Part shown: one piece after another, positions 1 through 12,775 of the stretch | Numbering within the stretch: position 1 is the stretch's first letter | Layout: every line of letters begins with the position of its first letter | Source of the DNA: Axinella damicornis | Taxonomy: Eukaryota > Porifera > Demospongiae > Axinellida > Axinellidae | Assembly: GCA_963931865.1 (NCBI GenBank) | Contig: OZ007508.1 | Location: 13,700,781 to 13,764,780, forward strand | DNA: 64,000 nucleotides | Direction: 5' to 3' | Position numbers and translations under genes: made by a program | Notes under the pieces: generated by a model | What the model saw: the letters and a program-made list of their open reading frames with translations, nothing else | The model's database searches: none | What the model was told of the DNA's origin: nothing

Positions 1-3000
1 TTTGTGTGACCACAGGCACTACACAAAAACAGCGTAATATTATGCAATACTATATAACAGCATTAAATCATGTTGACCCAGACACAGCTATACGTAGGTA
101 GATCTTGATTGCAATGTTTCACTCTTTGGGCTTTTGTAACAATGTCTTGGTACCCCAAAGGGTGAAATCAATGACACGTATATCGGATATTGGAGTGACA
201 ATCTCACTCACACCACACACAACATGTAAATACCTGTGCTACCCACAGGCAGCCAACAGGACTATTGACATCTATGCTCATACATATATGTACATCAACA
301 ACAATGAAAGAAGCAGCTGGTACGTATTCCATATATGTACATCACCAATGAAAGAAGCAGCTGGTACGTATTCCATATTTGGAAAAAAAAATGGCATGAG
401 CGACACTTGTGTTTCAGCTACTTTGTATTCACAGTGCAGGGCATGTATTCTTAGTGCTGCCATGCACACAGAACCGAGCATGATATGATTGGTATCCAGG
501 CTATGCCCGGAGCTAACCAATTCAATCCCCTGCGACATTACCCTGCATATTTCGCAAAGGTGAGGCAATGTACCACCAATAGCTACCAGGTTGTGGCTTG
601 GCTGGTTAATGCTTGGTCTTGGATGCCATTTTATAGTGGCTTCTGAAGTACAATGTAAGTCAGTTATAGCCCTCCAAACTCAGGCTACACCTGACATTAT
701 TGACCACATAAAACTGTTTGCCATGGGCAGCCACCTTGCCATGGTCTATAATGTGGGTTATTGCCCTCTTTAGAGTGCTATTACCTACACCAAATGGCTT
801 CAGAAACAGCATGTGGAGGCTTGGACCAATGGCCACATATATGTCATCTGTTTGAAACCAGTATTGTATGACCACATATATGTCATCTGTTTAAAACCAG
901 TGCCAGTGGAATACTTCTGAGCTACATACAATGTGGTTCCTCACCTGATCATATTACAAGGCTTGTTTTGTAGGCATTCCTGGAACTGGTTTTTACCAGC
1001 CAGGCATGCATGTGTGGAGTGTGGTATCCGGCTGGTCCTAGTATTTCTATTGTGCGTGTTCTGAACATATCTATATCACACGTGCAGAATTATGTCAGAT
1101 GTGAGTTGCCATGCAACCAGTCAGCATTGTGTTTACTGTGGAGTAGTTTATTGCCGAATGCCTTAGTGTGAGACAGAAGATGACTTGTGCACCAGCAGCA
1201 GAGCGACACACTTTGCTTGTTGACCCATGAGAGGATAGACAAAGGGGATCCGAGCATGAGGACAGGACAGGCGCTGGGCAAAAGGGCATCCGAGTGTCAT
1301 TCTAGGGTATCTCTTCACCAAAGGTGATCGCTTCTTTTAGTGTACCTCATGCACAGGAGACTCCAGAGCTGATATTATTTTTTTCTCGGCTTCACCAAGT
1401 TCGCTTGCTCCGACTCTGTATAAATGTGTTCCGCATGAGGCACTTATGCATGTGTGTACGCCTAGTAAGAATAGGTATCACAGATGCAATGCTGACTGAG
1501 AGCAGAAGAGAGTAATTTTGTCCCTCAAGATATCCTGTTCCGGAAAACAGGCGAACAGAGATAGAGTTGTTTGAGAACGAATGAGAGAGCCCCTCAATGC
1601 CTGAGACCACTGGCGGATGTTACAAAGATCTGAGAAAGAGCAGTAAAATGCTATGAACAGAATGAGTATGCTACATGCTAGAGAAACTGCCGAGGTAAAC
1701 CCTACTATTAACTGCACGTCTAAAGTATGATCGACTGATGGACAGAAGCAAATGTTGAACCCGGCCCTATACATGCTAGATAGTGTTTCATTCACATAAA
1801 ACAGCTCCAGTATGCTCTTTCGAGCTGCACACCGACAGCACTTTCTGGTCTGCTTGCTTTGGCGGCTCCTTGGCTACAAGCTGACTTCTATGGCAACATA
1901 CACGTGTACTGTAATGTTACAGACCTGTACTCTAGCAAGAAGGTGTTTACTACTCGACTTGCCAAGCAAAGAGAAGCCAAATATCATGAATGGGATCAAA
2001 CCTCAGCTGGTGTTTGTATATAATAATGTAGCTCTCTGTGGGTAGAGGCAAGGCCTCCTACAGCAGCTCCAGTGTGTGCATTTAATTCCCTCCATGGAAA
2101 ATGCCAATGGCCAATTACCACTGCAGCCAGCCTAAGAAGAGAAGCCTCACATGCACTTCCTATTACATGTCAAGTAGGTGTGAAATAGTGTGGATTACCC
2201 ACTTCATATAATTATGGGTCAGGTTTGAGTGCCTGTTTGGAACCTCATTCCTAGAGCCACATGCCTAGATGTCTTATATCAACCTTACAGCCCTGTGAAG
2301 TAGTTACCCCGTGTGCATGCGTGCAGCAGGGGTAGAGTGATCGGTTTTTCTGTCTGTCTGACTGTTCAGCAGTTTGAGCAGTGGAGGCCTTGTTGAAGGC
2401 TTAGTTCATGCAGAACAGAAGTGTCAGAATTCAGCGTCTACACTCACAGACCAGAGATCCACTTAAGAGGCTAAGAAAAGTGTGTGAAAGTCGACAATTA
2501 GCCCTGCTCTAATTTATACAACTTGACTACACCCTGTTCCTAACATTACTGCCACAACTTACAGTATCTCATTCTGCATGCATGCTGTATTAAAATCGGT
2601 AGGCCCTAGCTTTCTAATCGTGCATGCTGTATTAAAAATCGGCAGTAGGAAATGTAGCACACGGGGTACATGCTCTGCTGAGCACCTCTAGTTATGCCAC
2701 TAGTTACCCCACACTTCATGCAGTTGGTGATGTGCTATCACATGTGAAACTGAAATGGGGTGGAGCCAATGAACCAATAATTAAAGCAGCTGAACTGTCT
2801 TGACTTCTTTCAGGTACATAAATGTCCCCAAAAAGGGTATGTTCATCGTTTGCATCCACTAGGAAGTGCCCTTAGCCAACCTGTTTGAAGACAATACTTA
2901 AGTGACAGACTAAGACACTGACTGACAGAAACAATTGCATAGCCACACTTCACACATGCGCTCAAAGGTGAATACTGACCAGGGAAATACCAATCCCCCT

Positions 3001-3710
3001 TATATAACAGTTAAGTGCATTTACAATATATAGATGCACATTCAGTTGTTGTTCTACTAATTTAAAAAACAGCTGCATTACTTCCTACACATCCCATGAT
3101 CCATACAAAATGCATCTATAAGTTGAAGTGTACAGCACTAAAATTCATATTCCACTGAGTAACTTGATGATGTATTAGAGATGTCTTTTCTTGGTAATCC
3201 ATAAATTATAAATTGGTTCAGATATGCATAGAATTTTCCTAAAATGGTGAAAAAATGCTTCGGTTGTGTCTGTCACAATGCACAATAATTCCTGTCTGGG
3301 AAAAAAGTATAACAGACAGAAGGCAGCACAAACCCAGTTGACTGATTGGTAGCTTGGGACACGACAACAAAGCACTGCCTGCCTGCAATACTGTTGTACG
3401 AGCTTGATAATGCCCATCTCATGCATAAGTATGGTATATGGAACTCCTTCACTTAAAGATGGACACCCAGGCATCAAATCTCCTGATTAGCACTTGCAAG
3501 GTGTCCTAATTTCAGTAGAAGTTGGAACTTCATCAACATCATGCGCTCAATAAGTGTCACATTAATATTATGCTATTCCGCAATTTCCAAATCTCCCCAT
3601 TATGCTTGAAATATGCTCACAAAATCAATGCATTTACAATGGAGCTATGCAGAAGTACAGCAGTGGTAGACCAGGTGTAACAGGTTTAGACGCCAAAATG
3701 CATTCATCGC
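1..3710. other. No recognisable gene; two small tandem duplications
   Basis: Contains a 47-bp tandem duplication at 283-378 and a 39-bp one at 833-902. Open frames are short and overlap on both strands. Nothing else could be supported. Confidence 0.6.
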
Positions 3711-3717
3711 ATGAAAC

Positions 3718-4320
3718 CAAGGGCGCATCGAGCCGCCGAAGGCGGCAAGAGGGCATGCAACGTACATAGACGGCAAAATGCTGAGTGTTACTAAATATAG
3801 AATTCAAATTTGGACTGTATAAGCACGTGAACCATACACGCGCGCCCCTTATGCGGTCACTTTGTGTACTTACGATCGAGATGGCTGATATTCCGTCTGT
3901 AGCGTCTTTGACGAGGACCTAGCTACCTAGCGTGAGCTCCTTTCGATGCTATCATTCCCTCCCTCCAACTTACACAACAGCCGTTGTGCTGTTGTTGAGA
4001 GCGGCGAATGTTGATTGCATCCGGCGATACTTTCTCCGAATCTTGGCCTGCTACACTGGTAGGAGAGCTACCTGGACTAGAAGAAGTACTTGGGCTAGAG
4101 ATCGCTTGGATGGCGTTTCTGTACCGACATCGGTAGCACTCATCTTCCCCTTGCCCAAGGAATAAGTTCCGTTGAACGTCCGTAACCGAACCGTGCACGC
4201 AATTTCACGTGCTTAACCGGAAATGTTATTTTTAGTAACACTCAGCACTATGCCGTCTATACGTGCGCTATAGGAAGTTGCATGCCCTCTCGCCGCCTTC
4301 GGCGGCTCGATGCGCCCTTG
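3718..4320. mobile_element. Inverted-repeat element, CAAGGGCG family, copy 1
   Basis: A 603-bp element with long inverted ends: CAAGGGCGCATCGAGCCGCC on the left and its complement on the right, through the ACGTACATAGACGGCA region. It is flanked by a 7-bp direct repeat ATGAAAC (3711-3717 and 4321-4327). The interior encodes no transposase. Non-autonomous. Confidence 0.85.
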
Positions 4321-4327
4321 ATGAAAC

Positions 4328-5993
4328 TTAAGACTCAACGGTAGATATAGGTACTTGACTGCTATTCACAGCTAGAACTCTGTAGTCAGTGTACTTGCAA
4401 GACCACGTGTTACCGTCTGACACCTGATAGCTTCATAAGATCTACAAACAGCTTCACTCAGCTCTTGCCCCCTCATTCACCCAAGTGAGCAGTCCGGTGG
4501 CATAAAATTTGGGGGTGAAAATGGGTCTCGGACTTTAAGTCCAGGATTGGTAATACCTAACAAAAAAAGAGCTAAGTGTGTAAAAGGTGCTAATCTCTTA
4601 TGTCAGGTGATATGGTATCGTCAATAAGTCTGTCTCGGCTTAGGCTTATTGCCATTGTCTTTCAGGTTGACATGCATAGTAGTTTGTTGGGGTGCGAGCC
4701 TGAGCGAGCCCTACATAGCTAGACATGTAGTATGCGGCCGTGTCTGCCTGTCTGTCTAGTTATTAGGCCCATCTGTCTGTATGACCGTAGGTCTTACTGT
4801 CACGGCATAAATGATTGAATTGGCAAGCGTTCAACAACAAAGTCACTCAGCGACTTGGAGACATGAATCATGAACAGTCTACTTCTTTGATAGTCACACC
4901 ATGGACGGAGACCAGCTTTTTCAATAAGTACAATGGCTACTGCAATTGGTGCACTGTATGGCAACAAAAGACGACAAGAGTTCAAAGTTTCATCTATTGA
5001 CAGTGCAGATACATCAGCCTGGCCAGTGTGAAGCACGCATATAGACTATGTGTGATGTGCCTGCTAGCTGCTTCAGCTACTACTAGCTAGCGGCCTGACA
5101 AACATTTCAGTCTGAGTGACATGCCTGCTAGACAAGTACATGGTGTTCTGGACCAGTTGGCAGCGTGCACAATTATAGGTTGTGTGTGATGTGCCTGCGT
5201 CCTGAGGTTGTGCTATGAGAAGTAGTGATCAAAACTGGAAAACATAAAGGGGATGAAACAAGAAGTGGGTGCGGCAAAAGAATAAGACAATGGGGGAAGG
5301 ACTGTCCATCCATCCTGCGTGCACCTCTAGTATGTATTTATATACATGATGCCTCAGCACATGGCTGGACACTGTGAACAAGGCACCGACTCCTGCAGTG
5401 ACCTTCTGCCATCGTGCTGTGTAACGCTTATGCCACAGGGAAGAGAGATGGCCAAGAAGAGAGAGGACTGTTTAGCTGTCCCAGAAGTTGCGCAGACAAC
5501 TAGAGACCGACAGAGGGCAATGGATTCTATCTGTACCCTACCTTTACCTATGCATACCTTAAGTTGATTTTCATCAACGCAATGCAAGCTTCATTCACTT
5601 GATACACTATACAAGGAGTTTTTTCTCACTACACTCGCACGATTCCTGCAGCTATAGACTGTGTTTCCCCTCACACATACCTCTCCACCCCTCACTATGC
5701 ATCTCACCCCCTCACACACACTAACCCTCACACATGCTCCATCCCTCATTATACATCTCCACCCCTCACACACACAATTCCTAATTCCACCCCTCACACA
5801 CATTCCACCTGCATATCCTACATACCATATACAATGCAGAGTGCAAGGATTTGAATTTTACTAGTCAAGGCAATCCATGTGTGCACCTGCGCTTGCCTGC
5901 GATTCGAAAATTGACTTCCTCTCAGAGCATATGCCAAATTAATCAGCTAGGTGAAGAAACTTGTTAACATTCATGCCGTTTCTCTCCCAACAG
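4328..5993. other. No gene seen; C/A-rich simple repeat
   Basis: Unique-looking DNA with a CCCCTCACACAC-type repeat at about 5665-5805. No supported coding sequence. Confidence 0.55.
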
Positions 5994-6092
5994 AAGAAGC
6001 TGAGAACACAATCGTCTGCCTCTGTGAAGCTACCACAGCCGATCTCTACTCTTGGTAGTGGCCCTTGGCTAACTATCGGCCACCATGCACAG
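5994..6092 (+). CDS. Possible internal exon of an unrecognised gene
   Basis: A strong acceptor (TGCCGTTTCTCTCCCAACAG) and a strong donor (CACAG|GTGAGT) enclose 33 open codons, phase 0 at both ends, starting KKLRTQSSASVKLPQ and ending GHHAQ. The donor and 66 bp of intron are tandemly duplicated downstream (second donor GTAAGT at 6159). No neighbouring exon was identified. Confidence 0.33.
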
Positions 6093-6216
6093 GTGAGTAT
6101 AGATTCCATCTCAATCTGGTCCAGCCTGCCTAGAAGCTAGTGCTCTTACCATGCACAGGTAAGTATAGATTCCATCTCAATCTGGTCCAGCCTGCCTAGA
6201 AGCTAGCGTTCTTACC
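6082..6216. repeat. 66-bp tandem duplication including a splice donor
   Basis: Copies at 6082-6147 and 6148-6216 both begin ACCATGCACAGGTRAGTATAG. One base difference turns GTGAGT into GTAAGT. Confidence 0.9.
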
Positions 6217-6317
6217 AGTAGTTAGCTCTATGGCAGGCACCTTCAGTAGCACATTTCCTGTACTTTCTAAGCTATTGGTTGAAGGGATGAGCCATTACAA
6301 TTTTTTGAAGATGAGAG

Positions 6318-6442
6318 TAGCCTCGTTCCCAGGCCTTCTCACCCCAGCGTTTGTCACTTGCAGTCCTAACGTGGGGGAAGTTCCCCCGAGTTAGTACTGC
6401 AAGCGACAAACGCTGGGGTGAGAAGGCCTGGAAACGAGGCTA
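6318..6442. mobile_element. Short hairpin copy of the TAGCCTCGTTCCCAG element
   Basis: A near-perfect inverted repeat, TAGCCTCGTTCCCAGGCCTT to AAGGCCTGGAAACGAGGCTA, with a very short loop. It is a deletion derivative of the roughly 400-bp family members. Confidence 0.85.
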
Positions 6443-6493
6443 GATGAGAGGAGGTTTGCTAATGCTGGATGGGCAGGCAGAGTTTGCATGCTA

Positions 6494-6748
6494 TCAAAAG
6501 AGCTTCTTACTTATGGTACACCTCTTAAGACTAAAGAAAAGATCTGTAAAGTGAAGCTCCAGGATCTTTTCCTTTTCGACATATGTGCTAAGCCTTTGCA
6601 AAATGCCTTCTGTTTCCTTGAAAGTAACGTTCCAGTTCTCTGAAGAGGCCTTCCAGATAGTGGCAAAGCTGCTGCGCAAGCACACATTCAGAAAAGCACT
6701 CCGAATGACGGTATCAGTCTTTAAGACGTGTACATTCCTGATTCTCAA
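6494..6748 (-). CDS. Unrecognised open frame, strand uncertain
   Basis: An 84-codon frame on the - strand with a helical, charged composition (WKASSENWNVTFKETEG, YVEKEKILELHF). The + strand is open over much of the same stretch (6585-6779). No family recognised and no convincing splice partners. Confidence 0.18.
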   Translation of the reverse strand: MRIRNVHVLKTDTVIRSAFLNVCLRSSFATIWKASSENWNVTFKETEGILQRLSTYVEKEKILELHFTDLFFSLKRCTISKKLF

Positions 6749-6896
6749 GGTCAGACATCCAGCAAAGAAACTGAGCTAGCTGTCTCATTATCACACTATT
6801 CAACCAGCTGAAAAAACTCGCCTGTTGTTTTGCCATATGTCGAGGACCATTGCTACTTACTTTACTATTGGAGAGAGGAGAGCAATGGTAAGTCAC

Positions 6897-9800
6897 AGAA
6901 GGGGCGTTATTGCTTAAACTGAAGGCTTTCTTTAGCTTTACCGTTCAATTGACTTACAATAGCGGACTTCTTTCTGCCAATATCAGCTGCCAGCTCAGAC
7001 GCTTGGCACCTTTAATTCTATAGTTGTACAGAGGGGGATTACGAACAAGTCTCCAGGAGTAGTGCTAGTCCTAGCCTGTACATCACCGGGAAGTGAGAAG
7101 TCACAGTAAGAAGGGATGCTAATTTGGCACATTTAAGCACAATGGACCCTAAAGAGTTTTAAGAGGCTAAGTGTAATGTGATTACCATATTTGTTGGTCA
7201 ACCATAAAGATGGCAGGTGCATTAAATCTTCTCATATGTCAACCTCAAACCATACCACTGCATACCTCAAGGTGTTGCAGTCACTCTGTCTCCCCCAAAT
7301 ACAGGAGTGTAATTGACACTCCAATTGGTACACACCATTATTATACTAGTGGAATGCATACACAGGACACACAGGATATGCACATGACTGTGGGGTACAC
7401 ACAGGATATGCACATGACTGTTCAGAATGTGACTGAGCATAGCGCAACCTCAGGCCACAGACTACAAGACAAAATACACACGTGCACAACACGTACAATT
7501 TAGTAGCAGTCTAGCAGGTATAGCTATGTCCCACATGGCCTAAGACAATACGTATGCTGCACACTGGTCCGTGCTTGAACCATGGATCAGTGGTCTCCAC
7601 CTTTGTCGTCGCCATCGTCCATTGAGCAGGCTGACTGCTCATGGTTCATCAACTGCCTGGTTTTGAACTAACACATGGCGCGACACAAGAACTCAAAAAT
7701 AAGAGCTGCTTACCGTATCCATTCAGGTTTTGGGTGTTGATAACTGGTAGTTATCAAAGACAGTACTGGATACTGCTGGCTGTTCTTTTTCTGCTGAAGT
7801 CAATGGATACGACTCAAGGGAGACCTGCAAGAGAGCGCCCAGGAGTTTTACTGTTCACCAGGGGCGTAGCCAGTGTTAGCCTCATTCCCAGGCCGCGTGG
7901 GAACGAGGCTAAGCCAGTGTCTGATCTCCACAAAAGTGTTTATATCACTGGACAGAGCTGAACAACCACTACATGCTGGCGGCATATGCATGGAACTTGA
8001 GAGGTTAGTGATGGGGTCAGGGTTATCCATGCAAGCTCCTAGAACTCGGATGAAATTGTTCAAGGATACCAGCACGTAGTGCTCGTCAAGCTCTAGCCAA
8101 TGATGTGCAGCTTGTGGAGATTGGACAATGCAGTTACAATCAGCAGTTACAATCATTCCGTGTTTTCCAAGTGTTCCATTTTGTTCCGTGTTTCAGTCAC
8201 CACCGTGAATGCAGCCTTCATTAGTCAAGCAAGGCAGCCCTATGTTCTTCTTAATTGCTAACTCTACTTAGCAGCAGCCACTGAGCAGTGATAGCTAGCT
8301 AGGGGAATCTCGTCAGGCATGAGCCTCATGTACATTCGGTGGGCATATACTATTGCCCATGCTTCCAATGGCCCACCAGAAAGAGATGTCGACCCTCCTT
8401 CACGGTGTATCACCCCCCAAAACATAGATTCACCAAAAGATACATATATAAATGGACCATACACTAACCAATCAGAACCCCCCCCCCCCCCCCCCCCTCC
8501 CACAAATTCACCTGAAGATGTGTTTTTGAACAGAACATAATTGGCTAATGCTCAACCAATCAGAGGACTACATTTTGTTCCCAGACAGGAAGTAACATAT
8601 TGCTGGTGATTAATTCCCAGTCTTGACATATGGTCTCCACGCACAGTTCATTCTTACGCCTCTCTCACATTACTAGTTTGGAATACTGATTTTCACCCAC
8701 CCGCAACTCCATCGCTTGATTAATGAGCTCAACAAATGGTTTGATATTTTAAGTCAAATATGGACATGTGTAACAAAAAAGCTGTGTTAACTAAACAAAA
8801 CACAGAAATAACCACGTTATACTTCATTAAAGACCTAATACTCCCACTTACTTTGTGGGCCCCCCTAAGAGGGAAGAGGAAAATAACGTGACTGTTTGTG
8901 AATGCTGCAGCCTTGGCATGAGGCAAGTCCGTAGGGTGAGCTGGGTCCAAAGGTCAGCGATTGTCACAGCTACTAATGGTGCTTCACACAGCAAGGGTAA
9001 TGTGGCAATCATCACTTTTCCTGTTTGTGTGAATTGTAGACATAGTCTATTCCCTGTGTACTTATATGTACGTACCACATGAGTGCATGTGCAAGAAGGA
9101 TTAAGTGTTTGTCCGTGTGTCAGTCATCAATGTTTCTGGCAGTTACCAGCAATTAGGCCATATTAGGAGTCGTCTTTCCAATCAGAGTAATCAAAACTAA
9201 TGGTGTTTCTGTGTTTGCAAAAACTTCCAAGCATTTACAGTATGCAATGGATGTCAGCAAGTTTATTCTAAAGTAAACCACAGTCCACATGCATAACCAG
9301 TGTTCCTGTAACAAACAGAGTGATTCCACAAACTGAGGTATCACTAAGGGCAGTTGTCTTGTTGTCCAAGGGAGTATTCTCATCACATGGTGAAAGCTAA
9401 CAGTGGTTGATTGGCTAGTACTCTGTAGCATATGGGCAGGACAGAGCAAATGGAGCAAGGTGGCACTAACATGAATTGGTACTCAACCACACATAGGAGG
9501 ACAATCAGCCATCACCAAGTGTGCCACCATAGCAACCACAATTGAGGTTACTATGCCAACTTGGAACATGCCCAAACAGAATTCATGCAGTAGTGATGGG
9601 CTAAAAAGCCCTTCAAACCTCACATGTGGTTTGGTATTATCATAATGAATGCTGGAGGGCAAAGTCTGTACATGTAATGAACATTACTAGGTCAGAGCTA
9701 CTTCACAGTAATCTTGTGCGCCTACGGTCAATATTCGATTTCAGGAGAATCTTCCACAAAAATTTGAAACTCATACTTCCAACATACAACTTTATTCACC

Positions 9801-11192
9801 TAACCCCCCCTAAAATGAGTGTTTCTGGGCGACATATGTTAAACAATGTTTGTCAAGCTTCAAAACTTCTCTGCAAGCTATAGGAGTGTCAGCGGATGAC
9901 AGCGGCCATGGTACAGTCAGGATCTTTGTGTCTCTTACTTCTCCCTCCATAACAGTGGTGTAGTACTGTTCCTGTCATTGGGGGAAGCCAATCCCGCTGC
10001 TGCTTTATCAAGCATTATTCACATGATGGAAGTAACAATGGTTGAGTGCCTATCAATCTCAGGCAATAATCATGACAGAGTGAATGGCTCCAAGGATTCC
10101 CCAATTACATGCATGAATTAGGTATTCAGTCACAAGGATGTTAGGTCATGTGTGTTGTCATAGAAACCTCAATTGAGGTTAGGTATAGGTAAATAAAAAA
10201 ACCAACTTTGATCAGGAAATTGACATTTGAAAATGGATATGTGATATGTGGAGGGTAACAGGGGTATCCTACTCCAGCATACATTATTGACCATGTCTGA
10301 AGATATTTATAGATCGGAGGCACTTCAATGAATCCTAAAAAACATGTTATAAAAATTGCAATACATCGTTGCTACTAAATGTAGTGACATTACTAGTAAT
10401 AGAACCCACAGCAAAGTGAAATCCTGATACCATTATGCTCATTCCAAATCAGCAACATTCCTATATCGTCACTAATGAAAGCAGCCTCATATCCAGGCCT
10501 GCAGTGGGTAAAAGAATCGTGTCCATCCGTTAATTATCAACTCCATCCATACACGCTAGCTACAAAAAAAGCGCACAGAAGGCAGATATGTACCCACGTA
10601 TATACTAACATACTAACTGTAAAATATGCATGGGCTCTAATGGGAAAGTTAATAGGCTGAAAGCTACTGGGGAGGTGGGGGGCATGGAGAGGGTCTTCTA
10701 GCAAAAAGGTTGTGCTATAGCTCTCCTTGTCTTGTTCAAATCATCAGTACAAACACGAAAAGAGGGTCTTGTGAGAGGACACATTCGAGCACCAGCAGAA
10801 TGTTGGAAGTACAGACCTGATTGGATCACTTGATGTCACATGTACTACATACACTGTATTATAATATTATTATATGCATTTGAAATGGTGCAGCTGCAGG
10901 CTATTGTGCTTGGGGCATGCCCACAGAATGCCAATATTCAATAATAGTTAGTGGTTGATGGCCGATACCGATAACATGCTATACATTATTTTTGGCTTGT
11001 CTTTGCCTAAGTTTTATCCAAAATATCAACAGTTAGAATAAAAACAATAGTCCCCACCAATCAAAGACTGAAAAACAACATCGGTCAGGTTCTACCGATA
11101 ATGACAATAAACAGACAGTACCGATATCAATGTTCAGCTGATCATTGGTACATCACTTATTGCCCTGACAGGAGCAGACTGACTAGTTTCCC
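6897..11192. other. No gene seen; small repeats
   Basis: Contains a minimal TAGCCTCATTCCCAG...GAACGAGGCTA palindrome at 7877-7912, a 27-bp direct duplication near 7370-7420 and a poly-C tract at 8478-8497. Open frames here are short and unsupported. Confidence 0.55.
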
Positions 11193-11598
11193 TAGCCTCG
11201 TTCCCAGTCTCACGCCCAGCTTTTCGTCGCTTGCAGTATGGTAAAGCAGGGAGAGCCTGGTACATTTCCTCACGTGAGTGACATCAAGGGTAGAAGGACA
11301 GTAGAAAGACCTAAATGAACATGGGCGTACGTGGGTCTCAGAACAGCAAGAAGAGCGAAGGTACCAGGTAACATACCACACGTATCTAGCTAGCGGGGGG
11401 GCGACTGTCATATCATCGAGCGTTGAATGTGTAGATGGTTGAATAACGTAGCGTCGTCGTTCTGAACATTTGCCATTTGTCAAAACGTTTGCCATTCGTT
11501 GATTATGTCATGCTCACGTGAGGAAATGTACCAGGCCCTCCCCGCTTTATCGTACTGCAAGTGACGAAAAACTGGGCGTGGGACTGGGTACGAGGCTA
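11193..11598. mobile_element. Full-length TAGCCTCGTTCCCAG element (MITE), copy 1
   Basis: A 406-bp element with inverted ends of about 80 bp: TAGCCTCGTTCCCAGTCTCA, then a CCCAGCTTTTCGTCGCTTGC-type segment, complemented at the right end. Ends begin and finish with TA, as in Tc1/mariner-type insertions. The interior carries CTCAGAACAGCAAGAAGAGC and two CACGTG sites. No transposase frame. Confidence 0.88.
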
Positions 11599-11938
11599 TA
11601 GTGTCCCCATGTGTCAATAATGCCTCCTAGTCCCAATGAAACATCTGCCACGGCAGTGGTCCCTAGACTTCCCCACACTTCCACTATACAGAAAACCATT
11701 TCAACAATAAATCAATTTCAGTCCTAATTCACCTTCATCCATTACCTTCTACACTCCTGGTAGGGGGAAAGATGAGGTTCTCAATAACTAATCCAGCAAT
11801 CAGGACAGGCGTATGAAGAGTTGTGACTATATATTCGCACTGGCAGCTGTAAGTACGTGTGCATTAATTGGGCAAGCCGTAAGTAAGAGGTGTGTGAATG
11901 CAAGTTTGCAAAAGCATCCAGTAAGGTAAAGCATGTGG

Positions 11939-12095
11939 CACCATAGTATTATGAGCTTGCCCTACCAGGGAGTGCAGTTGCTACTCTACTACTACTACTA
12001 GTATCCCACAATAGCACTCAGGCACCATAGTATTATGAGCTTGCCCTACCAGGGAGTGCAGTTGCTACTCGTACTACTACTAGTATCCCCACTCG
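11939..12095. repeat. 84-bp tandem duplication
   Basis: CACCATAGTATTATGAGCTT and the following sequence occur at 11939 and 12023, each ending in a CTACTACTACTAG run. Confidence 0.9.
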
Positions 12096-12479
12096 GATCT
12101 GTAATTATCACTACTATATACAAATCACTCCCACTGATCTCATCCGCCAACACCCTATGTTATCCTAAGGTGAAGGATGAGTGACTACAGGTTAATTAAC
12201 CTCTAGGGGGGTGGTCTATTAGGTTAACCTCCAGGAAGGTGTGGTCTAGCCGGTTCTGATATGACTACTGGTTAACCTAAAGTGGGGTGTGGTCTACCTC
12301 ACTAAATGTACCACAGGATGCAAGCATGAAGTTAAATTGAAGAAGCAGATTCCAACAGCATTTCATTGGTGGGAAATCAGTAATGCTGCAGTGTAGCTGT
12401 ATTTTGTACAAGTAGCTGAGCTCGCTTCGCTCGCTCAGCTACTTCCCCCTTGTTTGCCTACCGTGCGTAATCCGGCGCC

Positions 12480-12775
12480 GGACAGCTCTCTGAAGAGCTG
12501 CTTCTCCCCGATTGCGTCCGCTTCAGCTGCTGCTCGCCGCTTGTGTCCGCTTCAGCTGCTGCTCCCGGGCCTGATTGCGGCATCCGCTTCCACTGCTGCT
12601 CGCGCTCCCCATTTGCCTCCGCCTCGCGTCCAGCTGCTGCTCCCCGATTGCGCCCGCTTCAGCTGCTGCTCGCCGCCCGATCGCGTCCGCTTCGACTGCT
12701 GCTCCCCGATTGCGTCCGCTTGAACTGCTGCTCGCCCGATTGCGTCCGCTTCGACTGCTGCTCCCCGATTGCATA
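12480..12775. repeat. GC-rich minisatellite
   Basis: Repeats of about 30-35 bp around CCCCGATTGCGTCCGCTTC and RACTGCTGCTC. It creates open frames on both strands (Ser/Ala/Arg-rich) that are not credible genes. Its GC content is far above its surroundings. Confidence 0.85.

Noticed and set aside
3923..4198. 91-codon - strand frame as a gene
   Set aside because: It lies wholly inside the CAAGGGCG element, and the second copy (13526-13963) keeps only a frameshifted version.
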